Of a DNA stretch of 64,000 nucleotides, positions 43,394 to 54,989 are shown one piece after another. Under the pieces are notes generated by a model that did no database searches, was not told where the DNA came from, and saw only the letters and a program-made list of their open reading frames with translations. The stretch comes from Oegoconia quadripuncta (Eukaryota > Arthropoda > Insecta > Lepidoptera > Autostichidae). Location: NCBI GenBank assembly GCA_949316235.1, contig OX438751.1, positions 3,310,413-3,374,412 of the forward strand, written 5' to 3'. Numbering within the stretch: position 1 is the stretch's first letter; the number at the start of each line of letters is the position of its first letter. Position numbers and translations under genes: made by a program.

Positions 43394-44257
43394 CTACCGT
43401 ACATACCAAATAAACATGCACACACACATACACACACACACATACCCACAGACAATACTATCGAAGTCGTTAATTGGTGCACAAGCGACAACTTATTTTA
43501 TTTCATCGTTATTTTTATTAGTTAAATTGTTACATAGATCCACAATTTGGCTTAAAATTGCTTAATTTCTTTAGTTTGACTTTTAATATTATGCAATTTA
43601 GACTCATTAACATAACGACTCGTATATTACTGAGGATTGTTTTATTGATAGGCACCTATATAATAATAATGTACAAGTACAAATTTTCATGTAATATAAT
43701 TAAAATGTTACCCACTCAATTATAACGATAATTATTGTCAGTAACAATAAGAATCACTAATTGGCATAAGTTTCGAATTAGTTCACTATAATATAATTTC
43801 TGGAATAATGCTGTTGATAAATAAGTAAATAAATAAATAAATAAAAGTATCGAAGTACACCCGAAGCGATGTTACCCGACGTGCGAAAATGTAACGAACG
43901 CGTATGTCACGCGAAGTAGGTATGTATCTACCGTCACAAAACGTGACACATTACATTATGGATACCGTTACGTGTGTATACGGTAGGATTGACGACACGG
44001 TCAATGGAAGTGGCTGAGCAGTGGCGATAAGGAAAAGATGAGCGTCGGAAAAAGTTGATGCGAGACACATTGCGCGTTTTTATCGGTACTTGTGAACAAG
44101 TAAAATAAAAAAAATAAAAAATACGAAAAATTTGTTCCGTTTAGCGTTCGTATTTTTCCATTGCTATGTGATTTTCCTCCTTCGATTGGGTCGGAAAGCT
44201 TTCCGTGAAAGGCCCTCTGCTTCAGTACCTATATCGGTGATATCGGTTATTCTCAGG
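43394..44257. other. Unassigned stretch
   Basis: A (CA)n tract at 43418-43450 and an (AAAT)n run at about 43825-43845. The 43855-44240 part is GC-richer (GCGATGTTACCCGACGTGCG) and looks single-copy; no exon could be defined. Confidence 0.3.
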
Positions 44258-44702
44258 GGAAAACTTTTAATATCATAGCACCAAAAATTATTCTGAATAC
44301 TAAATGGTTTCCCACTAATATACGCGACAGCCAGTCATTGCCCATTTTTCAATTCCGTGTGAAAGAGTATTATCTTGGGTCCTGTCAATAACCATTGTTT
44401 ATTTATATATATAGTATATATATAATTATATGTAATAATATATTCATTTATATATCATGTATATGTTCGTGTATATATTCATTTATATATTCGTAGGCTC
44501 ATTTATGTACTTAATAATTATTTTCTTATTTTCATTTTACTTGTGTGCACTCTATGTATCCACTTCACTATTGTTATTTCCTATGTTGGGTTTGCTGGAA
44601 GATATCTCTTTTAGGGATAAGCTCGCCTGTTGTATATCTTACTCTTAAGTATCACTGTAATTGTTTTCTGTGTATGCAATAAAGTGTTGATTTGATTTTG
44701 GT
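44258..44702 (+). mobile_element. Non-LTR retrotransposon C-terminus and 3'UTR
   Basis: The start encodes NTKWFPTNIRDSQSLPIFQF, the 'W--LP--IR---SL--FK' C-terminus of LINE polymerases. The end has GGGTTTGCTGGAAGATATCT, GGGATAAGCTCGCC and GCAATAAAGTGTTGATTTG. Confidence 0.65.
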
Positions 44703-44986
44703 TTTGTATGATGCCAGCAACCGTATGTATACTACATGGAGTTTCAGAAGAAAAATAGAGAGAAAATCTAACAAACCTGTGACGGAATTCGGATGCTAGT
44801 ATATTTTAATATCATAATAAAATGATTCGTATATCAAACCATGAATGAATAGCTTTGCACATGCCCGTCCGTCATTAAAAAATAACTACACATTAATGTA
44901 CCTATAGGTACTAAATGCGCGCGTTTCGGTATCTGTCGGAAGATGTAGGTAAACCCCATACTTTATTCTTTGGGATATTAGACAAG

Positions 44987-45321
44987 TTTTTTTTTTATGC
45001 ACAACGGGTTGGTACTTGTCCTCAATCACACCTGATGTTAAGTGAAGATGAGGTCGAAGGTGGAAGCGTACTGACCCGCAAACCCCAACACATTTCGAGG
45101 ACTGGCTATCTTATCCCTGACAACCGGAACACAACAACAATGCTATTAACATTGCTGCTTGGCGGCAGATTTAGATAAGATGGTGGTAGCTAGCCAGGCG
45201 GATATTTAAAATGCCCTACCACCAACCAAACCGAGTACTTAAACATGTACCCCGCTGGGGATCGAACCAGCGACCTCCGAATCGTAAACCCAATATGTTT
45301 AAATTGAGCCACGGAGGCGGT
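44987..45321 (-). mobile_element. SINE family A, full length
   Basis: T-run, TGCACAACGGGTTGGTACTT, body, CCCGCTGGGGATCGAACCAG, TTGAGCCACGGAGGCGGTTT. Confidence 0.9.
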
Positions 45322-45575
45322 TTAAGTATCATACATAAGGAAGCATTATCCTTCGCAACATGGACATAGCACGACATCTAACATAATAATATTTCGATAT
45401 CCACGTACATAAAATAATTCCAGAATAAACCATCTCATCAAAAACATTAAATTTGCCAATACAAAAACAAATGTGTCATATCCGTGGCGAAGGGAAGATA
45501 TAACATCGGCGGTGTTTATAAAATACTGTGTGTCACGGTCACAGGCGCACGCGCAGGCTATTCGTTACAGCATTA

Positions 45576-46010
45576 AGGTCTATTCAGACATAAGCGATAT
45601 CGCTGTCGCGCTCGGTAGCGATAACGAATCGGTACGCGATATCGCTGTCGCCCTCGGTAGACATTCTAAATGCATTGTAAAACACACATATCTTCATCTC
45701 TTCAAACGTGGGTATAATGTGTAAAAAACTCCATGAATTTCGTGTTCTTCATTTATGTCGTGTATCCTAATTCGATTCCTTATTGGTGGGTCAAGCAAAG
45801 CTAATAACAATAATGCTGCCTCTTCATTGCTATCCATTATAAAAATTATAAATTCTAGCGGTCACAGACGAAGCGTACTCGTGTTTATTAATGGACGACT
45901 AATCATTTAACCTAGCGCCACAGTGATATCGCTCATGTCGCGATATCGCGTACCGATTCGGTATCGCTACCGAGCGCGACAGCGATATCGCTTATGTCTG
46001 AATAGACCTT
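45576..46010. mobile_element. MITE of 435 bp with TTA target duplication
   Basis: Left AGGTCTATTCAGACATAAGC, GATATCGCTGTCGCGCTCGG; the right end is its complement, finishing TATGTCTGAATAGACCT. TTA flanks both ends (45573-45575, 46011-46013). Long terminal repeats (about 90 bp) and a 3-bp TWA site suit a PIF/Harbinger-derived element. No transposase inside. Confidence 0.8.
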
Positions 46011-46189
46011 TATATGGACGATATTTTAGTTCGCGGAAGACGTAATGACAACTATAATATCATTGATTACAAAACGCCCCGTGGTGTTACCTGCACCAAT
46101 ACCATTTTCCTCGTTCTCTTATCAACGTCGGTTTACGCATTTGGTCTGTGCGATTATCAGTTAGTCATTCAGATTTTACAATACACTAA

Positions 46190-46486
46190 GGCCCGTATTA
46201 ATAAACCAATCTCAATACAAGTCTTGAGGCTGATCACTCGAGATGCGTCTTAAGAAGTTGACGCTATCTCAAGCTCCGTGCTAATTTATAAACCAATCTT
46301 GATGTCTACTCGGCTGAGATCACTTCTCAGCGGCGAATGAATGATAGTCTTGAGTTTCGTTTATTAATACGCGCACCTCTCAAGTGAGTACTGCTTGAGT
46401 ATGCACATGCTTTCTAAGTCTCAAGTTAGGTTTATTAATCAACACGTTTACTTGAGACCGGTCACAAGACTGTTCTCAATCTTGCG
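46190..46486. mobile_element. GGCCCGTATTAATAAA MITE, copy 4, one end lost
   Basis: Preceded by TAA; left GGCCCGTATTAATAAACCAA. Collinear with copy 1 through CACAAGACTGTTCTCAATCT, then the terminal repeat is missing. Confidence 0.8.
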
Positions 46487-46963
46487 AATGGAATTTAAGT
46501 GATGATAATTCATTGGATTGAATAACCAGGGTTGGCTGGAAATTATTTGACAATATCGTGTGATCTTGATCCTTTTGTTTATGGTATGGAAGATATTGTA
46601 AACAAACAAGCAGGTCACAAGTATGTCAATGAAGGTATGCTTCATTCCATCGATTTTTAGTGATCATTTTGATAGATTATCGACAGAATAGTTCTTAATC
46701 GTTTGGTTATTTCGCTAGTTATTTTAGACATAGAAACTTTTTAAACAGTGCCACAATACATTGTACAGAACCATAATTATTATTATACAGGAAGAAATCT
46801 TAGAATAATACAAAATATAATTGTAGCAGTGAAAGGGCTTGCTGGCTCAGCTAACGCTGCAAACACTGAACGCGCTTACAACACTGATAATTCTGAAAGT
46901 GCCTCAAGTGGAAAGTGACGTTCAGTTTAAAACAGAACTTGATTAACTAAATATAATGATAAA
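46487..46963. other. Unassigned AT-rich stretch
   Basis: Nothing recognised. Confidence 0.3.
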
Positions 46964-47314
46964 CTAGCCTAAAATACTACTTATACTAATATTATAAATA
47001 CATGCATCACCAACATAATATTAATAACTAACTCAAGCCAGCACGCTTTTCTAACGAAATACAACTTTAGATAAGTTATATATAACTTTATATACGTTAT
47101 ATATAAGTTATATAAGTTGTATTTCGCTAACTATAACTAACTCAACCCAGCACGCTTTTCTAACGACATACAACTTTAGATAAGTTATATATAACTTTAT
47201 ATAAGTTATATAAGTTGTATTGCGTTAGAAAAGCGTGCTGGCTTGAGTTAGTTATGAATATTATGTTGGTGATGCATGTATTTATAATATTAGTTAAGTA
47301 GTATTTTAGGCTAG
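46964..47314. mobile_element. Large palindrome of 351 bp with duplicated stem
   Basis: Left CTAGCCTAAAATACTACTTA, ATGCATCACCAACATAATAT, AAGCCAGCACGCTTTTCTAA; the right end is the complement (AAGCGTGCTGGCTTGAGTTA, AGTATTTTAGGCTAG). A stem part (AGCACGCTTTTCTAACGA, CATACAACTTTAGATAAGTT) is present twice, about 110 bp apart. Confidence 0.8.
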
Positions 47315-48217
47315 TATATCAGACGGGACGTAGGACACGGTCAGCTAAGTAAAGGAAATCAGTCTTCTGAGAAAAAAAAACTAAGTAAGTTATTAGAACC
47401 ACCATACAGAAAGAATGCATGGAGAATAAACTACGTTTATTTATTGGCGGAGTAGATAAATTTGTATGCCATTTGCTAATTTTATAACAAATACTGTTTT
47501 CACCTGCAAATGAACGTCAATTATGTATCGAACGATTTATGGAAAACTTTAGTATACAGTCATTTAAGAATTGTATTTGTGATTTTAACTGTATCTACCT
47601 AATCATGTTCACCACGGAACAGATTGCGCGAAAGATAAATTTACAGTAATAAAACTAATACTTTAATCAAATAAAATTATGTATAACAGAACCGTGTCAA
47701 TCGTACATTCGATTGGACACGCGCCACCGGCCGATAGCCGGTAAGTTATTGTAAAAGGTAAAAGCTATTGCGTTACAAATCTATTTAATTCGAATTTATT
47801 CTGAATTGGATATCATAGGATCACAGTTGAAACTACACAGAATATTAAAAGAGAAGGTAGAAGGCAAGAGATATCTAGGATCCCTAGGAATCCTGGCTGG
47901 ATTGGGATTATCCACGTAAGCCAAGTTAAAGAAAAAATTGCTGTCGTCATACAAGGGGGTGAGAAGATTGCGTTGATGGTAGCCAAAGGAAAGGAATTGC
48001 ATCGATGCGCAGACGATAGTTTGACTATTGATAGCGCGTATGACGATAGTCGTTGAAAGAAGATATACAACTAGCAGCCATATTAAAAAAAAAAAAACAT
48101 TACATGAATAACCTTGTAGCAATCTACAATATTGCGAATTAAAAATTCTAGATAAATACACGAAAAATAATCCTCTAGGTGGCTATTTTTGAAAACTACG
48201 GATGGTATAACTTGAAT
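47315..48217. other. Unassigned stretch around the 47.8-48.2 kb open frame
   Basis: Apart from that frame nothing is recognised. Confidence 0.3.
47796..48161 (-). other. Open frame of uncertain meaning (open on both strands)
   Basis: Minus frame of 121 codons contains a hydrophobic stretch (FFFLIWLLVVYLLSTTIVI) and then NLAYVDNPNPARIPRDPRYL. It starts at GTG, not ATG, and its hydrophobic start overlaps a poly-T run. The plus strand is also open over the same bases (VETTQNIKREGRRQEISRIP). No family recognised; it may be a secreted-protein exon or chance. Confidence 0.25.
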
Positions 48218-48478
48218 ACGACCTGTTTGGTGTAGTTAGAAACTCTGACTGCTATACCAAAAGGTTGCGGGTTCAAATCCCGCTAGGGGCATATGTTTGT
48301 ATGATGAATATAGACATGTGTTCCCGAGTTATGGATGTTTTTCATTTATATATTTATTTATTTACAAAAAAAATGTATTTGTGTAGTATATCAACCATCT
48401 GGTATCCACAACGCAAGCCAAAGTTGCTTAATGTGGAACTAGATGGCGTTGTGTGTATGTCCAAGGGTATATATTTTT
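48218..48478 (+). mobile_element. SINE family B, full length
   Basis: ACGACCTGTTTGGTGTAGTT, GGTTCAAATCCCGCTAGG, CCGAGTTATGGATGTTTTTC, GTGGAACTAGATGGCGTTGT. Confidence 0.9.
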
Positions 48479-48508
48479 TATTATTATTATTTAATACGCA
48501 ACATGATA

Positions 48509-48889
48509 TACAGGGTGACTGGAAATTAGTGGCGGAACCGTTAATGGGTGATAGAATGAGGGAATTCCAGTCAATATTACTACGAGACCTAAAGTTAATC
48601 CTTTCCAAGATATTCCTACTTAATTTTTTTTACAAAAATTCCTACTTAGAATCTTAAAATAGCTGTAAATCCTAAAAATTGGTCTTTCTGACCCATTTTT
48701 TTTTGTTTTGCAACAAACATATTCTAAAATTCTTGCAAAACAAAAAAAAAATGGGTCAGAAAGACCAATTTTTAGGATTTACAGTTATTTTAAGAAATTT
48801 CCGGAAATTCCGCATTCTATCACCCATTTGGAATTTCCGCATTCTATCACCCATTAACGGTTCCGCCACTAATTTCCAGTCACCCTGTA
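48509..48889. mobile_element. MITE of 381 bp (TACAGGGTGACTGG ends) with an inner hairpin
   Basis: Left TACAGGGTGACTGGAAATTA, GTGGCGGAACCGTTAATGGG; the right end is its complement. Inside, AATTGGTCTTTCTGACCCAT (48677) pairs with a second arm at 48751-48777, and CCGCATTCTATCACCCAT occurs twice near the right end. Confidence 0.85.
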
Positions 48890-49447
48890 TGTAACCAACA
48901 TTCATGTATGAATTTACTATGACGCCAATAAACGTACTTCGTCGTTCGTCAATCCTACCCTTACGCAAGGCTCTCAAAATTACTTCAATAAAATAATACA
49001 ATACAGATGATGACCAATCCTTAAAGCAGCAAGTTCACTGGAAAACGACACCCTGACCAGGAACATGACCTACTGACACAACAATCTAATCATTCTTATT
49101 CAAAAGCATAACATTTACCATTAACGTCATGTGGGAACATTCGATACAAAAGAGAGCTGCAGCCATGTCGGAATGTTCGTGAATTTTACGAAACATTTAA
49201 ACAACGACATTAATATGAAACATTGAAAGGAAACACGAGATATTTACAAACATACGAATAATGTAACTTGCATGTATGATGTGATGGATGAGAAATGTGA
49301 CACTGTTTTGGTAATATGATGGGAGCATTCAAGATGCAGCTTGAAATTGACATCTGAATACGTCATCAACAGCCTATAGAATTTCCATCTCTATCTCATC
49401 TACTAAAGTGAAGAGGAAAGGAGATATGTCAAGCTAATCGCATTTAA
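48890..49447. other. Unassigned stretch
   Basis: Nothing recognised. Confidence 0.3.
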
Positions 49448-49780
49448 ACCGCCTCCGTGGCTCAAAGTATACAACATTGGGTTTACGATTGGGAGGTCGC
49501 GGGTTCGATCCCAGCGGGGTACATGTTTAAGTACTCGGTTTGGTTGATGGTAGGGCATTTTAAAATGTCCGCCTGGCTAGCTACCACCATCTTATCTAAA
49601 TCTGCCGCCAAGCAGCAGTGTTAATAAAAATATTGTGTACCGGTTGTCAGAGATAAGATAGCCAGTCCCCCAAATGTGTTGGGGTTTCCGGGTCAGTACG
49701 CTTCCACCTTCGACCTCATCTTCACTTAACATCAGATGTGATTGAGGTCAGTTATCAACCCGTTATGCATAAAAAAAAAA
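49448..49780 (+). mobile_element. SINE family A, full length
   Basis: ACCGCCTCCGTGGCTCAAAG, GAGGTCGCGGGTTCGATCCC, body, ends CCGTTATGCATAAAAAAAAA. Confidence 0.9.
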
Positions 49781-49874
49781 TATCATTATCATCCACATAT
49801 AACGACATCTCTACGTTCCGTTTTGGTACTTAGGTGATAGGGCTAAAGTGAGAATATGCCACGCCTATGGTGGT

Positions 49875-50384
49875 GATTCTCGCACGTTCGAGTTATCAAT
49901 GTCGATAATCATTAGTACCTATGTTACTTTCACACTTATGGGCAAGTGCAAGGGTGACAAACCAATAAATAAATGAATTGTCAGATAACTAAATATCCAA
50001 TTAAATGAAACTGTTAGCGCAAATAAAACTAAAATTTCTATTATAGATGATGTCTATACATAGTCGAATCTCGAGTGCACGAGAATTAGAGGCCAGGTGG
50101 ATGATTCTTCGAGATCTTCTTCTGTATGTCTGTTACTTTCACACTTACAGGCAAGTACAAAAGTGCAAAAGTGACAAATGTTTACAGTGCAAAAGTGACA
50201 AATGTATGGATGTCTATCGCAATTGAAATCCCGAGTGCGTGAGAATCAGGGGCTAAGGGAGTGCTTCTCATGTGTTCGAGATTTCAATGTCGATAGACAT
50301 TAGCATATCTATTTCACTTATATGCGAGTGCAAAAGGGGCAAACCTAGCGACACTGAAATGTCGAGTGCACGGGATACAAGGAT
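49875..50384. repeat. Cluster of three TTCTCGCAC inverted-repeat elements
   Basis: Three adjacent units (49875-50088, 50104-50249, 50262-50384) each begin like ATTCTCGCACGTTCGA, contain TTTCACACTTA and AAAAGTGACAAA, and end like TCGAGTGCACGAGAATTAG. The middle one has an extra GTGCAAAAGTGACAAATGT duplicate. Same family as 20007-20139. Confidence 0.65.
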
Positions 50385-50632
50385 CTGGACAAATGAGTTA
50401 GGTTTTGTGAGCTCCGCACCAATGACGCTATTGTCTAATTGCCTATCACAGGTCTTATAATTATTAGGCTCACGATTCATTATTTGATTTGTGCTCCTGG
50501 GAAAATGCTCCTATTCTACTTTGCCTTACATTACATTATGGGTATTCATTTTCTTTTTCCCTTGTCATCATTGTATACCATGTTTTGAGAAAATAAAATA
50601 ATTCTAATTCAATTATTATAAAACTATAATTT

Positions 50633-50960
50633 AACCGCCTCCGTGGCTCAATGTAAACAACATTGGGTTTACGATTCGGAGGTCGCGGGTTCGGGGTACA
50701 TGTTTAAGTACTCGGTTTGGTTGATGGTAGGGCATTTTAAATGTCCGCCTGGCTAGCTACCACCATCTTATCTAAATCTGCCGCCAAGCAGCAATGTTAA
50801 TAGCATTGTCGTGTTCCGGTTGTCAGAGATAAGATAGCCAGTCCCCCAAATGTGTTGGGGTTTCCGGGTCAGTACGCTTCCATCTTCGACCTCATCTTCA
50901 CTTAACATCAGGTGTGATTGAGGTCAAGTACCAACCCGTTATGCAAAAAAAAAAAAAAAA
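50633..50960 (+). mobile_element. SINE family A, full length with B-box deletion
   Basis: AACCGCCTCCGTGGCTCAAT, then GCGGGTTCGGGGTACATG, where about 11 bases of the B-box region are deleted. Long A tail at 50945-50960. Confidence 0.9.
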
Positions 50961-51680
50961 ACTGTATCAAATTTCACTGTTCTCTTGTATATTTTTCCTT
51001 GTGTTATTGTGTATTATTCACGTTATTGTAGTGCAAATATTTTGTTTCTTTATTTGTACTGTTTTCATAAAAATGACCTTGCTGCAGCGAATATTCAAGA
51101 ATCTAAACTTGGATATCTATCTAAAAGTTAATTTTCAAAAGTGATAGTGACATAGCTGCCTATGATAAGAATAGCAAATAATTTCAGATAAAATGATTAT
51201 ATCAAAGTAATGATTTTCTTAATCCGATTTACATAACAACATCGAAATAATTTCACGACAATTAAGGAATTAGTCAAGTAGTTCTAGATAAATCTATGTA
51301 TAACTACGCATGTCATAAAATTGGGAACAACAAACTAATTTTAAAATTTTTGGTCAATACAATTCTCAAGAATACACTTAAAGACATTCCAGGAAGCTTA
51401 CAAGAGCAAACGAATTTCGCAAATAGGTGACAATTTGACAAACATTAACGTCAATTAGGTATATTTTTACGCCGTAATGGAAAATATCGCACGCGGAATT
51501 CTTAGGTGGCTTAAAATATTACAATGTTTGCCGACACGGCTGTTATCACAGCGATAACAATGTGCAGTTTCTTTTAACTTAATAGTATACGTCAAATTTC
51601 TCAATAACTAAACGTTTTAAATCAAGTTAAACACAACTTTTCGTTATGTGGACTAAAATGGCTTAGCAGTTGGAAATAAG
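50961..51680. other. Unassigned AT-rich stretch
   Basis: Nothing recognised. Confidence 0.3.
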
Positions 51681-52081
51681 TCTTATACCACGAATCTATC
51701 AGTGACCGTGAGTCGTTCTAAAACATTATCAAGGAAATTAATTAAAGGCGTCAAGGGTGTAAATGCTATTGTGAAAACAAAGTTGTTGCTAAATTGATCA
51801 CCACAACGTAACAATTGAAGTTTACACACGCAAAGGATTTTCCCACAACGTTCGCGGAAATGCACACTCCTACACGTTAGGTACCATAGATTAAACAAAT
51901 TCAGAAATTTGCGGCAGAAACACTTAAAGAATCCGAATATTGCAAACTCGCGACGAAATGCGACAATCAGTGTCCGAGATTGTAAAGTTGTTCGAACAAT
52001 TCGCGGACACACATCCTTCTTCGACGCAGTCACGCGCGATACTGACGTCTGAATTAGTAATGCAAAGCACACTACACTTAC

Positions 52082-52260
52082 TGCAGAGGCTAGTTGAGAG
52101 CGAAATTGTTTTCTGAACCGATGCCTGCGACAGATCGATTTCGACTTTCCGCCTCTGCGATTACATTGATATTTCAATGCAAGGTCGATGCTTTTTTTTT
52201 CATAAGCTAGACCGCGCAAACAGGTTGGGCACGAGAAATCTGCAGAGGCTCAGGAAGTCT
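52082..52260 (-). other. Possible 5' exon and promoter of a minus-strand gene
   Basis: On the minus strand a GC-richer, repeat-free tract ends at a perfect donor, CCTCTGCA then GTAAGTGTAG (GT at 52081-52080). The frame through it stays open for 178 codons to 51683, but much of that lies in the putative intron. No start or family can be assigned; it may be a noncoding first exon. Confidence 0.25.
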
Positions 52261-52961
52261 GCGACCGTTGCTTGACCGATAGTTTATCTAGAGAATTTGC
52301 AAAGTTCGTTGCATTTTTTACACTCATCTACTTCCGCTTCTCTAATTGGGGGTCCAAGACAGATATTTTGTATACATATTTATGCCAGCAATGAATGTAT
52401 TATGTATGAATTATGGTTTATTATTCACTATTCTTACAAACGAGTCGTATTTATACGGAACGGAAATTGCATTGGAAATTCAGCATTCATTGACAAATTC
52501 TGTTTATGTGGCATACTGTAGAAGTATAAGAAAGTGTTTAAAACATCAGTGCATAGGGATATGGAGACATCACAATGAAGACACAGAAGTAAAATTTTAG
52601 ACGTATAGGATGATGAATTATGGGAAATTTTACTCTACTTTGTATGTCCAGGTGTAGCTGAAACTTTCATTACTAGCATTTAAAACACTTTCTTCGCAAC
52701 TGTTAAAAGGTGTTTCAAACTGTCTCGACTTGTATTGTCAATTTTAATGTTTTAATTAAAATTGATAGACAGACGTGTAGTGCGCCGCACGTTACATTAT
52801 AAATATGAGAATTCGAAGTAAAATTCATTCAGTCGCTCCGAGACTTCAAATGGTGAACACATCTAACCAGTGGTATCCAAACGAGATAGACCGAGGCCAG
52901 ACTCCAATATTTTCATCAAGCATACTCTGGTTTTATTTTCGCCAGATCAGACCAGAGAGAT
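52261..52961. other. Unassigned stretch
   Basis: Nothing recognised. Confidence 0.3.
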
Positions 52962-53285
52962 CCCGCTTCCGTGGCTCAATATAAACAACATTGGGTTTAC
53001 GATTCGGAGGTCGCGGGTTCGATCCCCAGCGGGGTACATGTTAGTACTCGGTTTGTTTGGTGGTAGGGAATTTTAAATGTCCGCCTGGCTAGCTACCACC
53101 ATCTTATCTAAATCTGCCGCCAAGCAGCAATGTTAATAGCATTATTGTGTTCCGGTTGTCAGAGATAAGATAGTCAGTCCCCCAAATGTGTTGGGGTTTC
53201 AGTACGCTTCCACCTTCGACCTCATCTCACTTAACATCAGGTGTGATTGAGGTAAGTACGAACCCATCGTGCATAAGAAAAAAAC
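52962..53285 (+). mobile_element. SINE family A, full length
   Basis: CCGCTTCCGTGGCTCAATAT, GAGGTCGCGGGTTCGATCCC, body with a short deletion after TTGGGGTTTC, end ATCGTGCATAAGAAAAAAA. Confidence 0.9.
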
Positions 53286-53929
53286 CCGCACACACATTTA
53301 AAGCAGAAGGGTAGAGCTATCTTCTTTTTTTTGTAGACTAACTCGGTGACAGTCCTTAGACTTTTTCAGCTTTTCCGGGCTTAAAATCTCTTGCATGCAA
53401 CAGGACGAAAGTAGGTAATTGCAACCGACGCCTAAGGGTGCCCACGCAGGGCTCGAACCTCGGCTTAGGGCGTTAGGGCTAGGCTTTCTTATAACATGTT
53501 ACGTAAATAGAATTCGTCACTTAAGGCTGAATTTCCGGCGTTTCCCATTAAAGTCAGCCTTCTGAACGACCTTAGACCCGCTCGCACACCGCAACACCAA
53601 TATGGCGTTTAATGTATGCAATGAAAATGCATTATAGCATGACGGATCAATGGCATGCCAGCATGCACATCCATGAATAATGGAACAGATAACCAAGATG
53701 CGTCGCGGTTCACGGTGAACCGATGCACTTCAATACTTCGGTTGGGTTGACTGAAGTTATTTATGATTTTTTTTATTTATGAAATGTTCAGTAGACTTCC
53801 AGACAGCATCATTATAACGATGTCTTTATATCATGCTTAGATAGCATTTTAAGTGTTTCAACTGGTTCATCGTGCGCCTGAGATTTTAGACAATAATAAA
53901 TAAATTGCACATACACACTGCGCCAGCTA
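53286..53929. other. Unassigned stretch
   Basis: Around 53440-53480 CACGCAGGGCTCGAACCTCG resembles a degraded tRNA-like B-box on the minus strand. Otherwise nothing recognised. Confidence 0.3.
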
Positions 53930-54156
53930 GTTCTACAATAAGCAACTAGGCTTGTATTATGGATACCAGGTGGTTGATAAACTACACAAATATATATTTT
54001 TTTTGCAAATAAATACATATAAAAGAAAAACATCCATAACTCGGGGAACACAATGTCCGTATTCATCATACAAACATATGCCCCTAGCGGGATTTGAACC
54101 CGCGACCTTTTGGTGTAGCAGTCAGAATTTTTAACTACTACACCAAACAGGTCGTC
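53930..54156 (-). mobile_element. SINE family B, near full length
   Basis: Complement of the family head at the right (ACACCAAACAGGTCGTC), B-box complement AGCGGGATTTGAACCCGCGA, and TAAGCAACTAGGCTTGTATT at left. Confidence 0.85.
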
Positions 54157-54989
54157 AAATTTGTATATAATGTAAATTGTTATAGAATTGAACCACCTTC
54201 TGCAGTTAAGGTAAGTCTTCACGAAGAGGGAGAGAAAGATGTTCTCTGTTTACATTTCGTTGCTGTTACCGATTGATTGCAAAATCAATTTATTGTATTA
54301 TCCATAATGATAGTCATTCGCTATCAAAAATACCTCTTCCTGAATTGCCATGACACATGGAGGCCAATTGTTCGGCAATAATCTTATCTAAAACGGTCGT
54401 CAACATCGTTTCAGTTGCTTCGTTTTCTTGCGAAAGATATTATCTCATTGATTAATATAAATTACGTTGTACACCAATTTCATTCTTTGTTAGAACAAAG
54501 TGTGTGTGTCTGTGTGAGCGATAGAGCTCATCAAAACTCCAATCCTCTATACAAAATGAGATATTGCCTTATTTTTGTGTCGTAGTATGATGATAAATCA
54601 ACTTGTCTTGCATATTTAGCTTGTTCTTATTCTCTCTTATTCTCTCTTATTCCTCACATCGGAATTTAACACAACTGCTATTCCTGCACGGCTTTATCAG
54701 TGGCGTGCCCTCCATACAGGCAGAAAGGCAGTGCCCTGCCAACCCTAGTAAATTGTAAGCTTGCCTCGAAATGCTTTGTCAAGAAAGTTTATTCATACTG
54801 ATGTGAACAGAAATATTCAGAACAGTTGCGAGGATCGCTATAAGAGTGGGATAAGGGCAGGAAAATGATGATGAGGGTTTATAACCAGGGTGATCTTATA
54901 TAATTTGGTGAATATTCTATAATGTACACGGAGATAGAAAATGGAACCTCATCGAAGTCGGTTGTTTTACGCTTACGCTATCAGAATGT
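54157..54989. other. Unassigned stretch
   Basis: Contains a short (TTATTCTCTC)n run near 54630. Nothing else recognised. Confidence 0.3.
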
